Origin: JBEKIK01 sp963845975
Lineage (GTDB): Bacteria; Planctomycetota; Planctomycetia; Pirellulales; Thermoguttaceae
Assembly (NCBI GenBank): GCA_963845975.1
Contig: CAWJUD010000001.1
Span: 1,550,001 to 1,614,000 of the forward strand
Length of the DNA stretch: 64,000 bases
Direction of reading: 5' to 3'
Shown one piece after another: positions 26,727 through 36,138 of the stretch (position 1 is the first letter of the stretch; every line of letters begins with the position of its first letter). The notes below the pieces were generated by a model. That model saw nothing but the letters and a program-made list of their open reading frames with translations, had not been told where the DNA came from and made no database searches. The position numbers and the translations under genes are program-made.

Positions 26727-28298
26727 GTGCCAAAGCCAAACGTCGCCCTGTGCAACGACTGTCGCGCCCCTGTTCCAGCGGAATTCTTCTTCTCCGAAGG
26801 TGAAGTATGGATACGCAAGGATTGCCCGAGTTGCGGATCGAACAAGTGGCAGGTGAGTTCAGACGCAAGCGTGTGGCAAGCCAAGCGCGATATATGGAAC
26901 GGCGTTCCGACCAAGCCGAAGGCCTGTTCGCTTAACTGCGACCGATGCCAGAAGGACCACAATCCGAACGTGGTATTCGTGGACATCACCAATCGCTGCA
27001 ACATGCATTGCCCGATTTGCATAGCCAAGCTTCGCGGCATGGGTTTCGACTTCAATCCGCCGCTGGAATATTTCGAGCACATATTCGCGGAGATCGCGAA
27101 GATTCACCCCAAGCCGGTGCTTCAGCTATTCGGGGGCGAACCCACGGTACGGGAGGACCTGTTGGAAATCTTTGCAATCGCCTACAAGAACGGCCTTGAA
27201 TGCCACTTGACGACCAACGGCATACGTTTTGCCGACGAGGAGTACTGCAAGAAGCTTTGCCGAGCGGGGATTGGCCTGCGTTTCTCGCTCGACGGCCTTA
27301 CACCCGAGATCTATGCCCGCTTGCGCAACAACCCCCGCGCCTGCGAGATGAAGCTCAAGGGCCTGGAGAACCTGAAGAAGCACAGCAAACGCAGGATCAC
27401 GATCATCTCTTGCGCCGCCAAGGGCATCAACGACAAGACCATGGCGGACCTGATTCAGTACTGCCACGACAACCGCGACCTGATTTCAGACTTGGGGATC
27501 ATCCCCCTGGCGCAGGATTGGGAAGAGGGCGAATTCGAGGCCGAGGGGCGCACGACGATGGAAGACGTGGAGAAGATGGTCGACCAGGCCGTCCCGGACG
27601 GCGGAGTGGAGTTTATCCCCGCCGGATTATCATACTGGTTGCGAAAATCCCGCTCCTTCTTTCGCAACAATCCTCATTCGGAAGTGCTGCTTTTGGCCGG
27701 CGTCCATCCCAACTGCGAATCGTTTTCTTTCCTTATTTCCGACGGCCAGAAATACCGGGGCATAAATTACTATCTGAACAAGTCATTCGCCGAGGCGGTC
27801 GTTGAATTGATCGGATTGCTCGAAAAGATCGATCCAAAACTAATCCGTTTGGATCCCAAAAAGCCCATGCAGCGATTGCGGGGGCAGTTTCTGATTGTGA
27901 CGACCGTGGCCCCGTGGCTCTTGCGGACGGTCAACTTTCGTCGCCTGGCGGGGCGTAACCGTTTACTGGGCCTGCTGAAGATCGGCTGGTGCGTGCTGGT
28001 CCGCAAGCTTTCCAAACGGTTCAGCAAGCAGGTTGCCAAACGCCGACGCCCGGTGCCAATGCTCCGCGTCGCCGTATTGCCGTTCGAGGAGCAGAACGCG
28101 GTCGACGCGGCGCGGATGGAGAACTGCAAGGCGGTCTTCGCTTACGAAGACGTTGAAAACGAGCGAATCGGCACCGTCCCGGTGTGCCTCTGGTATCCGT
28201 TCCGTAATCCACTGCTGGAGAAGATTGCCGCCAAGTACGGCGCCGTATCTGCCCAGACCGGGAAGGCGACGGAAGAGCCGGCCGGAGTCGGTTTTTGA
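26727..28298 (+). CDS. MJ0619/Tes-like radical SAM protein
   Basis: A 523-residue protein with three cysteine sets. An N-terminal ribbon has CNDC (9, 12) and CPSC (33, 36). A middle set is KACSLNCDRC (67, 71, 74). The radical SAM motif is RCNMHCPIC (91, 95, 98), followed by LQLFGGEPTVREDL. This order (ribbon, CxxxCxxC-like set ahead of CNxxCPxC) is that of the MJ0619 group, which includes archaeal tetraether lipid synthase (Tes) and bacterial relatives of unknown role. The C-terminal half has basic and hydrophobic stretches (WLLRTVNFRRLAGRNRLLGL). The start is GTG 26727 behind GAGGAG. Substrate assignment is inference. Confidence 0.75.
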   Translation: MPKPNVALCNDCRAPVPAEFFFSEGEVWIRKDCPSCGSNKWQVSSDASVWQAKRDIWNGVPTKPKACSLNCDRCQKDHNPNVVFVDITNRCNMHCPICIAKLRGMGFDFNPPLEYFEHIFAEIAKIHPKPVLQLFGGEPTVREDLLEIFAIAYKNGLECHLTTNGIRFADEEYCKKLCRAGIGLRFSLDGLTPEIYARLRNNPRACEMKLKGLENLKKHSKRRITIISCAAKGINDKTMADLIQYCHDNRDLISDLGIIPLAQDWEEGEFEAEGRTTMEDVEKMVDQAVPDGGVEFIPAGLSYWLRKSRSFFRNNPHSEVLLLAGVHPNCESFSFLISDGQKYRGINYYLNKSFAEAVVELIGLLEKIDPKLIRLDPKKPMQRLRGQFLIVTTVAPWLLRTVNFRRLAGRNRLLGLLKIGWCVLVRKLSKRFSKQVAKRRRPVPMLRVAVLPFEEQNAVDAARMENCKAVFAYEDVENERIGTVPVCLWYPFRNPLLEKIAAKYGAVSAQTGKATEEPAGVGF

Positions 28299-28411
28299 GT
28301 TTGCCGATTAATTCAGTCTTCTTCTTTTTCAGATCTTACCGGCAGCGGCGCCGGCACATGCTCAGGCCCGCGTCGGCCAGTATGAGGAGCATTAGTCTAA
28401 CTAGTTCTCTG

Positions 28412-28990
28412 TCAGTCTTGAAACGATGGGTATAGTCGGCGTAGTTTGATGCGTGCGTCCTTAGTCGTAAACTGCCAATGGACAGTGGACCTTCGCCGAT
28501 TTCCTTGCGATACCCATTCGGTAACTTCGGCGGCCAGAGTTCCTTGTCGGGCTATGCGGCGAGAGAGACGCTGACGCCCTGCGGCACTGAGTTCCATTTC
28601 GGCCATATTCAACCGGCTTCCGTGTTTGGGAGCGTGATGGATCTCCAGTAGGTCCGCGATACGCTTCGCTTCCGCGGGCGGGAATGCCTCGTAAAGGCTC
28701 GCTGCGGCGTGGGTATCGAGTCGATCCATAACCGGCACCAGTTGATCGGCATGGCGATAAGGGCTCAACGCCGGTTCCAGGCCTTCTTCCACAAACCGTT
28801 GCCGCACCCGTTCCACCGTGGCCGTGCCGCAATCAACCGCCTTTGCAATACGGGAGTCGGACCACGCCGGACCGCCCTCCGATTCGTGGGATTTCAACAA
28901 AATCCGAGCATGCTTAAGACGACGCACATCCGCCTTGCCTGGCGACAAAAACTGCGCAAGATGTTCACGTTCCTCGCTTTCCAATGTCAC
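28412..28990 (-). pseudogene. Internally deleted IS630-family transposase
   Basis: The N-terminal 80 residues are the helix-turn-helix part of an IS630-type transposase (SDSRIAKAVDCGTATVERVR). The C-terminal part is its end (EIHHAPKHGSRLNMAEMELS, STVHWQFTTKDARIKLRRLY). The join at ALSPYRHADQLVPVMDRLDT lacks the 150 or so residues holding the first catalytic Asp and most of the DDE fold. A full-length member is about 350 residues; this one is 192. It cannot be active. Frame is retained across the deletion. Confidence 0.8.
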
Positions 28991-29181
28991 ACGCTAAGGC
29001 TGGCACATTTTTTGGCCTCCTTGCCAGGGAAAACTGCCCTCTATATGAGACCAAATATGCCATCAAATCAAGACTGACAAAGCACTGGTTTCTTTTCCAG
29101 TTCAATTCCAAGAACATCATAAATAACTCGGGGGCAATTCCGGGAACTCCATTTTAAAAACTGCTTATTATTTATTTGAGT

Positions 29182-29306
29182 GTGTCCTGAAATGCCGTGA
29201 CGTAAAACCTTGTTGGGGCGACATTTGTACTGTCGCCCCTCGATGAATCGAGCATTGGCGCGGCAGTACAACTGCCGCGCCAACGGGATAATCAATTCCG
29301 GGACAC
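29182..29306. mobile_element. MITE-like element, copy 1
   Basis: About 125 bases bounded by GTGTCCTGAAAT on the left and AATTCCGGGACAC on the right, imperfect terminal inverted repeats. Inside are two strong hairpins (TTGGGGCGAC/GTCGCCCC and TGGCGCGGCAGT/ACTGCCGCGCCA). A related, inverted copy lies at 35945-36092. It has no coding capacity, so it would need a transposase in trans. Confidence 0.6.
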
Positions 29307-29316
29307 CCTCATTTAT

Positions 29317-29631
29317 TTACTTAGACAATTTATCTTTTTTATCAGCTTGAATTTTGAGATGGCTTTTTTCAATTATGCCAAAATCATCCGGGCTGGTATT
29401 TGTTTTTATGAATCTTTCCGCGGATTCTTTGGCGGTATTTTCAAATTCTTCTTCGGACTTTATTTGAATCACGTCGTTTTGTTGTAAATAATATTGTATG
29501 TTGTTGAACCATATAGTCCGCGCCATTTCGTAATATTTTTCATAAATAGCGCGGACTTCAGAATTGCTTTTATTTTGAGATATGGCGGCATCCAGTTCTT
29601 TTTCCAGTTCTGCATCTAATTCTCCCGGCAT
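29317..29631 (-). CDS. Hypothetical protein
   Basis: A 104-residue acidic, helix-rich protein (MPGELDAELEKELDAAISQN, AIYEKYYEMARTIWFNNIQY). No family is recognised and there is no signal peptide or membrane segment. It is encoded just downstream of the coiled-coil lipoprotein gene at 29663, 32 bases away on the same strand, so the two may form a unit. AT-rich compared with its surroundings, which hints at acquired DNA. Confidence 0.5.
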   Translation of the reverse strand: MPGELDAELEKELDAAISQNKSNSEVRAIYEKYYEMARTIWFNNIQYYLQQNDVIQIKSEEEFENTAKESAERFIKTNTSPDDFGIIEKSHLKIQADKKDKLSK

Positions 29632-29662
29632 ATGTGGAGCACTGAGAGCGGCCTTGGCCCAG

Positions 29663-30034
29663 TCAGTAATTAATTCGATTCAAGAAGGAAACCCGCTTTT
29701 GGACTTGTACTGAATATCTTTCCGCATTCTCATTATTCTCTTTTATCTCGGCGGATAATTTTTTTTCTTCCTCTATCAGTTTTTTGACCTCGGCTTCTTT
29801 TTTGGCCAGTTCTTTCTTTTGGGATTCTAACGTTTTCAGAGAATCTTTAATCTCTTTTTCCCTTCTGGCAATTTCCTTTTGTTTTAGATTTATCTTTTCA
29901 AGCGCGTCTTGATTAAGTTTTAACGTATCTAGATTGAGTTTTTGTTGTTCAATCAGTTTCTGAGCCTTGTCGTCATTTGAACAGCCGGACATTGAGATTA
30001 ATATTCCCAGAGCAACCGATAAAAAAAACCGCAT
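29663..30034 (-). CDS. Coiled-coil lipoprotein
   Basis: A 123-residue protein with a lipoprotein signal: MRFFLSVALGILISMSGC, lipobox ISMSGC, lipidation expected at the Cys. The rest is a continuous charged coiled coil (EIARREKEIKDSLKTLESQK, KKELAKKEAEVKKLIEEEKK). ATG 30034 is chosen because it exposes the signal; a start at 30145 adds an unlikely leader. Probably a periplasmic structural or binding protein; function unknown. Confidence 0.65.
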   Translation of the reverse strand: MRFFLSVALGILISMSGCSNDDKAQKLIEQQKLNLDTLKLNQDALEKINLKQKEIARREKEIKDSLKTLESQKKELAKKEAEVKKLIEEEKKLSAEIKENNENAERYSVQVQKRVSFLNRINY

Positions 30035-30333
30035 GTTTAGACCCCTTTTTAAAGAGGCGGCGTCAAATATCAAATGCGCCATAGTCGGGAACTGATATTG
30101 GAACAAAGTCCCCGGGCCGCTGGAATGTTGAGGTTTACGAAACATACGCTCGAACGGAGGCCCGGCGATTATTCGTTATTTTACTATAAAAGAACGTGAA
30201 ATTCCATATCGATTCTTGGAAACGAAAACTCCCCGGAAAAGTATGGCGAAAAGCGTGCAACACGACAGAACCGCCGTTTATCGCGAGATCAAGCGAAAAT
30301 GGCATGCAAATGAGGGTTCTACACCAGGCCTTA

Positions 30334-30378
30334 AAATAAGATGGGGTGGCAGTACAACCGCCACCCCAACGAATTTTC
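30334..30378. repeat. GGGGTGGCAGT...GCCACCCC palindrome
   Basis: The hairpin GGGGTGGCAGTaCAACCGCCACCCC lies downstream of the thioredoxin gene. A near-identical one (GGGGTGGCAGTtaaACTGCCACCCC) is at 48268-48297. Dispersed intergenic repeat. Confidence 0.6.
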
Positions 30379-30454
30379 GATGCACGGTAGTTATTGATAT
30401 GCCGATCTACTCACCGTCCAACGTCCGCTGTCCAACGTCCCCTGTCAACTTCTT

Positions 30455-30964
30455 TTATCCATGTTGCGTATCGGACGATTTGGCGGACACTTCGGGAAGT
30501 TCCACGGTGGAATCCGAAGAATTGGAATCTTTGTCGGAGATGGTTTTATCGGTATTGTGGTCGGCCTCGTCCGAGGCGAGTTCCTCTTTTATAAACTCCT
30601 CGACTTTCTCCACACTCTGTCCGCCGATAAGTTTGCGTCGGAGCCAGCCGCGCTCGGTTCTGCGATACATCACCAATTGCGGGACCGGGCCGCCGCCGGT
30701 AAGCTCTTTGGCCAGTTCGCTGTCCCGGTCGGCATTGACCTGGGCAAAGGCTACTCTTTTGAACAATCCCCGTTCGCGCAATTTGGGCAACACGTTTCTT
30801 TTCATGGCTTGGCACGGACCGCACCAATCGGTGCTGACCATGACGACCATCGGTCGGCCGGTTTCGGTGATTTGGCGGCGGGCTTCGGCATAAGTCTCGG
30901 TGCTATCCGTGGGCGAGGCCAACAAAACAGTTTGCATAAGCGCGGCGCAGAGTGTGAGTGTCAT
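30455..30964 (-). CDS. Thioredoxin-fold protein, probably exported
   Basis: A 169-residue protein. A hydrophobic start (MTLTLCAALMQTVLLASP) looks like a signal peptide. The active site is STDWCGPCQAMKR with both cysteines, and VPQLVMYRR carries the cis-Pro. It belongs to the thioredoxin superfamily and should reduce or exchange disulfides in the periplasm. A Ser/Asp-rich tail (SDKDSNSSDSTVELPEVSAK) is unusual and probably disordered. AAAGGAG precedes the ATG. Confidence 0.88.
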   Translation of the reverse strand: MTLTLCAALMQTVLLASPTDSTETYAEARRQITETGRPMVVMVSTDWCGPCQAMKRNVLPKLRERGLFKRVAFAQVNADRDSELAKELTGGGPVPQLVMYRRTERGWLRRKLIGGQSVEKVEEFIKEELASDEADHNTDKTISDKDSNSSDSTVELPEVSAKSSDTQHG

Positions 30965-31510
30965 TGTAATGGTCTCCTTTTTTCTTTTCTTTCAAGGCAG
31001 GATGTTTGGTGGGGAAGTTGTTAGAGGTCGTGAAAACGCTGGGGCAGGCTCGTCACAACAATTGTGTTTCGGCAATTTAATATTGTTATGTTCGGAGCCA
31101 ACGCCGTTTTTTCACAACCTCTCAGGCGTCCGTTACAAAAAAATGCTTTTAGCTGGGATACGGGCGACAGCAGGGAATTTCTTACCCACGCGAGGTTACA
31201 GGAGAATGTACTTGGGTCAAAAAAATTGACAAGGGGGGCGCCGGGGAATTTAACGCCTGGATAATTTGGATAAAATTTTTTACCCCGCTAATTGACCAGT
31301 TCGTTCGCATATAGCATTAAGATAATAATTATTATCTTGTTTGCGTGTTTATCCCGGCAAATAGACGTAAGTCTCTTTTTTTCAGGAAGTTCGGAGAGCA
31401 ACCGATTGAGAAAAACATCTACAAGACGATATAATACCTAGTGATGAGATTTATAAACACAAATATAACAACAATACTTGTTTATAAATTATTTTTTTTA
31501 AAATATTGGA
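30965..31510. other. AT-rich intergenic region with 20-base palindrome
   Basis: No gene is seen here. The perfect palindrome AAGATAATAATTATTATCTT lies at 31319-31338, about 190 bases before the Gfo/Idh start. It may be an operator-like site or a hairpin; nothing else is recognisable. Confidence 0.4.
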
Positions 31511-32536
31511 ATGAGGGTTATGAAACTTCGCGTCGGATTGGTGGGATTGGGAGACGTGTGGCAAACGCGTCACGCCCCCGCACTGCGCACGATGTCTGAT
31601 CGATTCGAGGTCCATGCCGTGTGCGATCAAGTCGCCCACAGGGCCGAACAAGTCGCGGCCGAATTCAATGCCGATGCCGTGGACGGGTATCGCACGCTTG
31701 CCATGCGGGAAGATATCGACGCGGTTCTCCTGCTTTCGCCGCAGTGGTATGGGGCCTTGCCGATCCTGGCGGCGTGCGAATCGGGCAAGGCGGTTTACTG
31801 CGCGGCCGGTTTGGACCTGGAATTCGAGGAAACTCAATTGGTTAAAACCCGGGTGGTGGAATCGGGCATAGCCTTCATGGCCGAATTTCCCCGCCGCCAT
31901 TCGCCGGCCACCATCCGGCTTAAGGAATTGATCGCCACCCGCTTGGGTGTGCCGCGTTTGGTGTTCTGTCATCAGCGTTCGGCTGCCCAGAGCAGCGGAC
32001 ATTGTTTGCCGGTTCGTTCGCCCGAGCATTTTTCCGCGCGGCATTTGGTGGAACTAGTGGATTGGTGTTGCTATGTGGTCGATCGGCAGCCGAGTTTAGT
32101 TACAGGGCTGATGCATCGAACGGGTTGCAATGCCGCGGACGACGATTATCAGATGATGAGTCTGGATTTTTCCGAATCCGCCCATCCCGGGTCCGGTCCG
32201 GTGGCGCAGATAAGTTGCGGGCGCTATATACCCGCCGATTGGCAGGAGGCTATCACCTATCGCCCGCTGGCCTACATGCAGGTATCGTGCGCGAATGGCA
32301 TTGCGTTTGTCGATTTGCCCGCCACATTGGTGTGGTTCGACGAGGCCGGCCGGCACGTGGAATCGCTGGACAGCGAGCGCCAGATCGGCGAGCAGATGTT
32401 GACCCAGTTTTATCGGGCGGTAACGAGCCTGGTCCGCCTCACCAGCGACTTGGAAGACGCCTACCGGGCATTGTACATCGTGCGGGAGGCGCGGCGCAGT
32501 CATCAGGAAGGCCGGCGGATTGGATTACAGTTTTAA
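31511..32536 (+). CDS. Gfo/Idh/MocA-family oxidoreductase
   Basis: A 341-residue NAD(P)-dependent sugar-dehydrogenase-like protein. The Rossmann motif is VGLVGLGDVWQTRHAPAL, followed by DAVLLLSPQW and FMAEFPRRHSPATIRLKEL, where the family usually has EKP; EFP is a departure from the EKP catalytic/cofactor motif. It has no signal peptide, unlike the Tat-exported paralogues at 38855 and 42489. Starts at 31511 and 31520 are both possible; GAGGG favours neither strongly. The substrate is unknown. Confidence 0.82.
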   Translation: MRVMKLRVGLVGLGDVWQTRHAPALRTMSDRFEVHAVCDQVAHRAEQVAAEFNADAVDGYRTLAMREDIDAVLLLSPQWYGALPILAACESGKAVYCAAGLDLEFEETQLVKTRVVESGIAFMAEFPRRHSPATIRLKELIATRLGVPRLVFCHQRSAAQSSGHCLPVRSPEHFSARHLVELVDWCCYVVDRQPSLVTGLMHRTGCNAADDDYQMMSLDFSESAHPGSGPVAQISCGRYIPADWQEAITYRPLAYMQVSCANGIAFVDLPATLVWFDEAGRHVESLDSERQIGEQMLTQFYRAVTSLVRLTSDLEDAYRALYIVREARRSHQEGRRIGLQF

Positions 32537-32601
32537 AAATTATAGCCCGTGCACACGTGCCCGGAGATTCCGGTTTTTTACGCCGCCAGAAAGCGGCCGG
32601 G

Positions 32602-33756
32602 CTAAATTTTACGAGCGGACAACATTCGTCTTGCCAGCGGCCCCATTAATCGTTTTAACGTCGCAACGCCGGGCAGCCGATTGATCTTCACCAGCAGGCG
32701 CCAATCCAGGCGGTTTATCATTTCTTCGTATTGGGCCGTGAGTTGAGCGATCGTACATCGCTGGTTTTGCACTTCTTCTTGAAGATTGCGGATTTCTTCG
32801 CGCAATATTTGTATTTCCAGTTTTTGGTTTTGGATATTTTCCACGCTTGGATTAGCGGAATTTACCTGAATGGGATGGTCGAAGCATTCCAGGTCAAAAG
32901 CCCGCATGACTTTCAAGCGGTTTGCGATCCGTTCGATAGTCAGTTCCAAAGACGCGTGAGAGCCGCGTGAAACAGCGGAATCGAGCAGATCCAGGAACAC
33001 GCCGATGCGGAAAGAAGTCCGCCACTTGCAATCATTTTTTTTCTCGTAATAGCGGCGGTTTTTGCGGAACAGATCGCTTGCATCCCATCGGCCGAAGCAC
33101 ACGCTGCCTTGATGAAATATAAAAACGCCCTCCAGGCAGGCGAGCTGGAAGCCCTGCGATCTTGCCCGCACGCAAAAATCGTCGTCCTCGAAAAATCCCA
33201 AGCCGAAACTTTCGTCCAGCAAGCCGATTTTCTGGAAAACCTCTTTGCGGATCATTATGCAAAAAAAGCCCAGCAAGGAAGTGTAAAACCAACTATCTTC
33301 CTGCCGCGATGCATAACGGCAGCCGGATTGAATAACGGACTGCGGATCTTCGGCCGGCAGAAATATTACTTGCTCGTTGCCGACCGTGTTGGAGACCGGA
33401 CCGATCAGGCCGACCTCGGGATGCGCGGCGGCAAAGGCGAGCATTTTGTCCAGCCAATGATCCGTGACTCGCGTGTCGCTGTTCAAGAGGACGCAGAAAT
33501 CGGCCTCGGCCGCGCGGATTCCCAGGTTGTTGCCGCCGGCAAAGCCCTTGTTTTCCCGGTTTAAGATAAGCTTGAGATTGGCGTGCCGCGCCTGCAATTG
33601 TTGCAGGTAGTCTCGGGTATTGTCGGTCGAGGCGTTATCGACGACCAGGACCTCGAAGTCGGAATCGGTTTGCGCGGCAAAGATGCTTTCCAGGCAGGGT
33701 TTCGTCGTCTCTTCCAGCGAATTATACGACAAAACAATAACTGCGGCTTGGATCAT
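32602..33756 (-). CDS. Family 2 glycosyltransferase with C-terminal coiled coil
   Basis: A 384-residue GT-A glycosyltransferase. N-terminal VIVLSYNSLEETTKPCLESI and VLVVDNASTDNT, then RENKGFAGGNNLGIRAAEAD and the D-x-D-like NSDTRV, match rhamnosyltransferase-type GT2 proteins. LDESFGLGFFEDDDFCVRAR carries the catalytic acidic cluster. A coiled coil lies at about 315-350. I start at ATG 33756 because the longer reading would run into the sulfotransferase stop. Last gene of the kinase/sulfotransferase/GT2 unit. Confidence 0.88.
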   Translation of the reverse strand: MIQAAVIVLSYNSLEETTKPCLESIFAAQTDSDFEVLVVDNASTDNTRDYLQQLQARHANLKLILNRENKGFAGGNNLGIRAAEADFCVLLNSDTRVTDHWLDKMLAFAAAHPEVGLIGPVSNTVGNEQVIFLPAEDPQSVIQSGCRYASRQEDSWFYTSLLGFFCIMIRKEVFQKIGLLDESFGLGFFEDDDFCVRARSQGFQLACLEGVFIFHQGSVCFGRWDASDLFRKNRRYYEKKNDCKWRTSFRIGVFLDLLDSAVSRGSHASLELTIERIANRLKVMRAFDLECFDHPIQVNSANPSVENIQNQKLEIQILREEIRNLQEEVQNQRCTIAQLTAQYEEMINRLDWRLLVKINRLPGVATLKRLMGPLARRMLSARKI

Positions 33757-33770
33757 GGGAGCGGATACAA

Positions 33771-34607
33771 TCAGCCTATTAAAACCGGACGTGTTGTTTT
33801 GCAAAACACAGGTCCGGCTTGTTCGCACAATTCGGAATATAGATCGGCTATCGGCTGCGGTAAGAAAGCGTCAGGCGAGCCGTTTTCAAAGCGATTAATG
33901 CGCAAATGTTCTTTACAAGTTGCGGATAGTTCATTTAGCAAGGCCGGGGAATGTGGCAGGGAGAGAAAATCCGTAATTCGTGCGATTTCGGTCCCGGGAT
34001 CGGCGAAATGCGAGTCGTAATGGGTGATTATCCGGTCGGCCGGAGTCGTGGCCGCCAGCAGGCTGGATTGATACGCCCGCCAAAGCGCCAGGCCGGTGGA
34101 AATCGGCATCTTGTTTCGCCGGTTCAATGATTGTGCCACCTCCCACGGATGGCGCAAACAAACGACTACCTTTAAAGCAGGAATTATACTCTTCCAAAAA
34201 GGGAGCGTGAGCGAGGAGCGCGGGTCTTTCCATCCCCAAATACGAAGGCGGCGGCGCTCATGGATCAGATTTTTGGCGCGGCGGCGAATGGGTGAAAGCC
34301 CGGCAGCATGTTCCCAGCCGTGTTGGAGCAAGGGCGGGGCATCCCAACCGCCGGAAAAGTGGTGCAGTATTTCATCGTTAAGCTTGACAAAGGCGTCGTC
34401 CTCCCAAAATCCGTCCCGATTGTCCGGGGCGGAAACCGTGAGGACTTGTTCCGGGCCCATGTAAACGCCGCAACGGCTCAAGAGTTGGGAGACCATGGAC
34501 GTTCCGGAGCGATGCATTCCGCATACGCAAACCACGGTTTGATCCCGGCCCGCCGCGCAGGGCTTAATCCAGTTCTTTAATTTCTTCCAACCACAGGCGA
34601 ATTTCAT
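33771..34607 (-). CDS. Sulfotransferase-family protein
   Basis: A 278-residue PAPS-dependent sulfotransferase. The 5'-phosphosulfate loop is CVCGMHRSGTSMVSQLLS near residue 28, WGWKDPRSSLTLPFW follows, and the 3'-phosphate site is VVVCLRHPWEVAQSL. It should move sulfate from PAPS to a hydroxyl of a glycan or small molecule. Its start overlaps the kinase gene end by 44 bases and the GT2 gene begins 14 bases after its stop, so the three are likely co-expressed; sulfated-polysaccharide synthesis is a plausible setting. Confidence 0.85.
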   Translation of the reverse strand: MKFACGWKKLKNWIKPCAAGRDQTVVCVCGMHRSGTSMVSQLLSRCGVYMGPEQVLTVSAPDNRDGFWEDDAFVKLNDEILHHFSGGWDAPPLLQHGWEHAAGLSPIRRRAKNLIHERRRLRIWGWKDPRSSLTLPFWKSIIPALKVVVCLRHPWEVAQSLNRRNKMPISTGLALWRAYQSSLLAATTPADRIITHYDSHFADPGTEIARITDFLSLPHSPALLNELSATCKEHLRINRFENGSPDAFLPQPIADLYSELCEQAGPVFCKTTRPVLIG

Positions 34608-35676
34608 TATCGTACTCGCTGGCCAAATCGACCTTAATGAGCTGCCTATGGAAACTGGCGGCTCCTTCCTTCACCAAATCGGCGGCCTCGGCGCTGGGGA
34701 AGCGCCGCATGGGATCGGGCGCAACCAGCCCGCGGCAAAAATTCATCAACAGGTCGTTGCGCACGATCTCTTCGGGCAGGATGTGCGGCAGGCGTTGGGC
34801 GAGGAATCGCTTGGCCTCCAAGAGGTCGCGGAAATTCGTGAGCCCCGAAAACGTGGGCGCCCCGGATAGCATTTCAATAAGCACGTAGCCCAGGCTGGCC
34901 AGGTCGGAGCGCGGGGAGCAGTCGCCGCCTTCGAGGACCTCGGGTGCGGCATAAGTGGGAGTGCAGGTGCGGCGCGAGGGTTTTTGCTCCAGGTCGATTG
35001 CCGAACCCAGATCCACGATTTTGGCGTTGCCCGTGCGCTTGAGCATGATGTTCGAGGGTTTTAAATCGCCGTGCACGATGCCTTCGCGGTGCAGGGCGGC
35101 CAAGGCCGCCAGGCAATCGCGAACCACGGCCATGGCGACGCCCGGCTTTAGCCGAGGCTGGATCGGTCCTTCGGTGACTATCACCTGATTGACGTAATCC
35201 CAGCGCTTGTTGCTCACCCGATGATGAACCAGTTCCAGCATTTTGCGGGTCAAGAGGCGGGCAAGGTCGAAACCGTCGACCCATTCCATTTCCATCATGC
35301 GGATGCGGTCGCGTTCGACCCAGTTGTGCACGTCCAGCAGGTTGTCCTGTTGGATTTGGGAAACGCGGCCTGCGACATGGGCCATCCGGCCCATGGCCTC
35401 GTCGTAAGCCCGTTCGTCTTCGTAGCGTTCGGGAGAAAAGACTTTCAGCGCAACCGGCAGGGTAAAACCGTCGGTGCCGCGGCGCTCGGTCAGGTAAACA
35501 ACGCCCTGACCTCCGGATCCCAACAAGTTCATCAGCCGATGATGCTGGGTCCAACTGAGGCGTTGTTCTTCCAGGATGTCGCGGTAACGGAGCAATAGTT
35601 CGTCGGGACATCGGGTAACCTGATGCCCTCCCCAGGTCCTGGTGGCGCTTCCCTCGAGGAACGTCGTGCTGCACAT
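34564..35676 (-). CDS. Hanks-type Ser/Thr protein kinase
   Basis: A 370-residue kinase without a membrane helix. The glycine loop GSGGQGVVYL is at about 53-62, Lys in VALKVF (78), the catalytic loop HGDLKPSN (202-209; Gly in place of the usual Arg before Asp), the metal motif DLG (222-224) and PTYAAPEV. The non-RD loop suggests regulation other than by activation-segment phosphorylation. AAGGTG precedes the ATG. Coupled to the sulfotransferase gene by overlap. Confidence 0.9.
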   Translation of the reverse strand: MCSTTFLEGSATRTWGGHQVTRCPDELLLRYRDILEEQRLSWTQHHRLMNLLGSGGQGVVYLTERRGTDGFTLPVALKVFSPERYEDERAYDEAMGRMAHVAGRVSQIQQDNLLDVHNWVERDRIRMMEMEWVDGFDLARLLTRKMLELVHHRVSNKRWDYVNQVIVTEGPIQPRLKPGVAMAVVRDCLAALAALHREGIVHGDLKPSNIMLKRTGNAKIVDLGSAIDLEQKPSRRTCTPTYAAPEVLEGGDCSPRSDLASLGYVLIEMLSGAPTFSGLTNFRDLLEAKRFLAQRLPHILPEEIVRNDLLMNFCRGLVAPDPMRRFPSAEAADLVKEGAASFHRQLIKVDLASEYDNEIRLWLEEIKELD

Positions 35677-36121
35677 GAGACACCTTAAGTTGAAGAACTG
35701 AAACTGGCGCGCAGGGCGGGTTTATCAGGCCTCCGAGCCTATACCCACTCTGCCAGGAAGCAAGATTGAACGTCCAAACTCGCTTGTCAGGAGAGAAAAC
35801 TGGCCATATAAACTCGCCCTATTTTAACTTTTCAACTACCCGGCCGTCTAGAGGAAATTTTGGCCAATAGCCACAATTATGGGGTATCTGAAGCGTATAA
35901 GCGGGGGATAAGCAAAACAGGATCATACTTCAAACTATTTGATGGTGTCTTGAAATTGATTATCCAGTTGGTGCAAATTGATTATCCAATTGGTGCGGCA
36001 GTTGTACTGCCGTACTGATGCTCAATTCATGCCGGGGGCGACAGTACAACTATTGCCCCAACAAGGTGTTACGTCATGTAATTTCAGGACACACTTATAT
36101 AAATTTTACCCCCCCATAAAG
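35677..36121. other. Intergenic region holding a MITE-like copy
   Basis: Between the kinase gene and the dehydrogenase gene end. Apart from the element at 35945-36092 I see no gene. The first part (35700-35940) has no recognisable repeat or motif. Confidence 0.4.
35945..36092. mobile_element. MITE-like element, copy 2 (inverted)
   Basis: About 148 bases with terminal inverted repeats GTGTCTTGAAATT and AATTTCAGGACAC. It aligns with the reverse complement of 29182-29306 over most of its length, with an extra internal duplication of the ATTGATTATCCA segment. Contains the same GCGGCAGT/ACTGCCG hairpin. Confidence 0.6.
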
Positions 36122-36138
36122 CGCGCTTGTCCCTTGTA

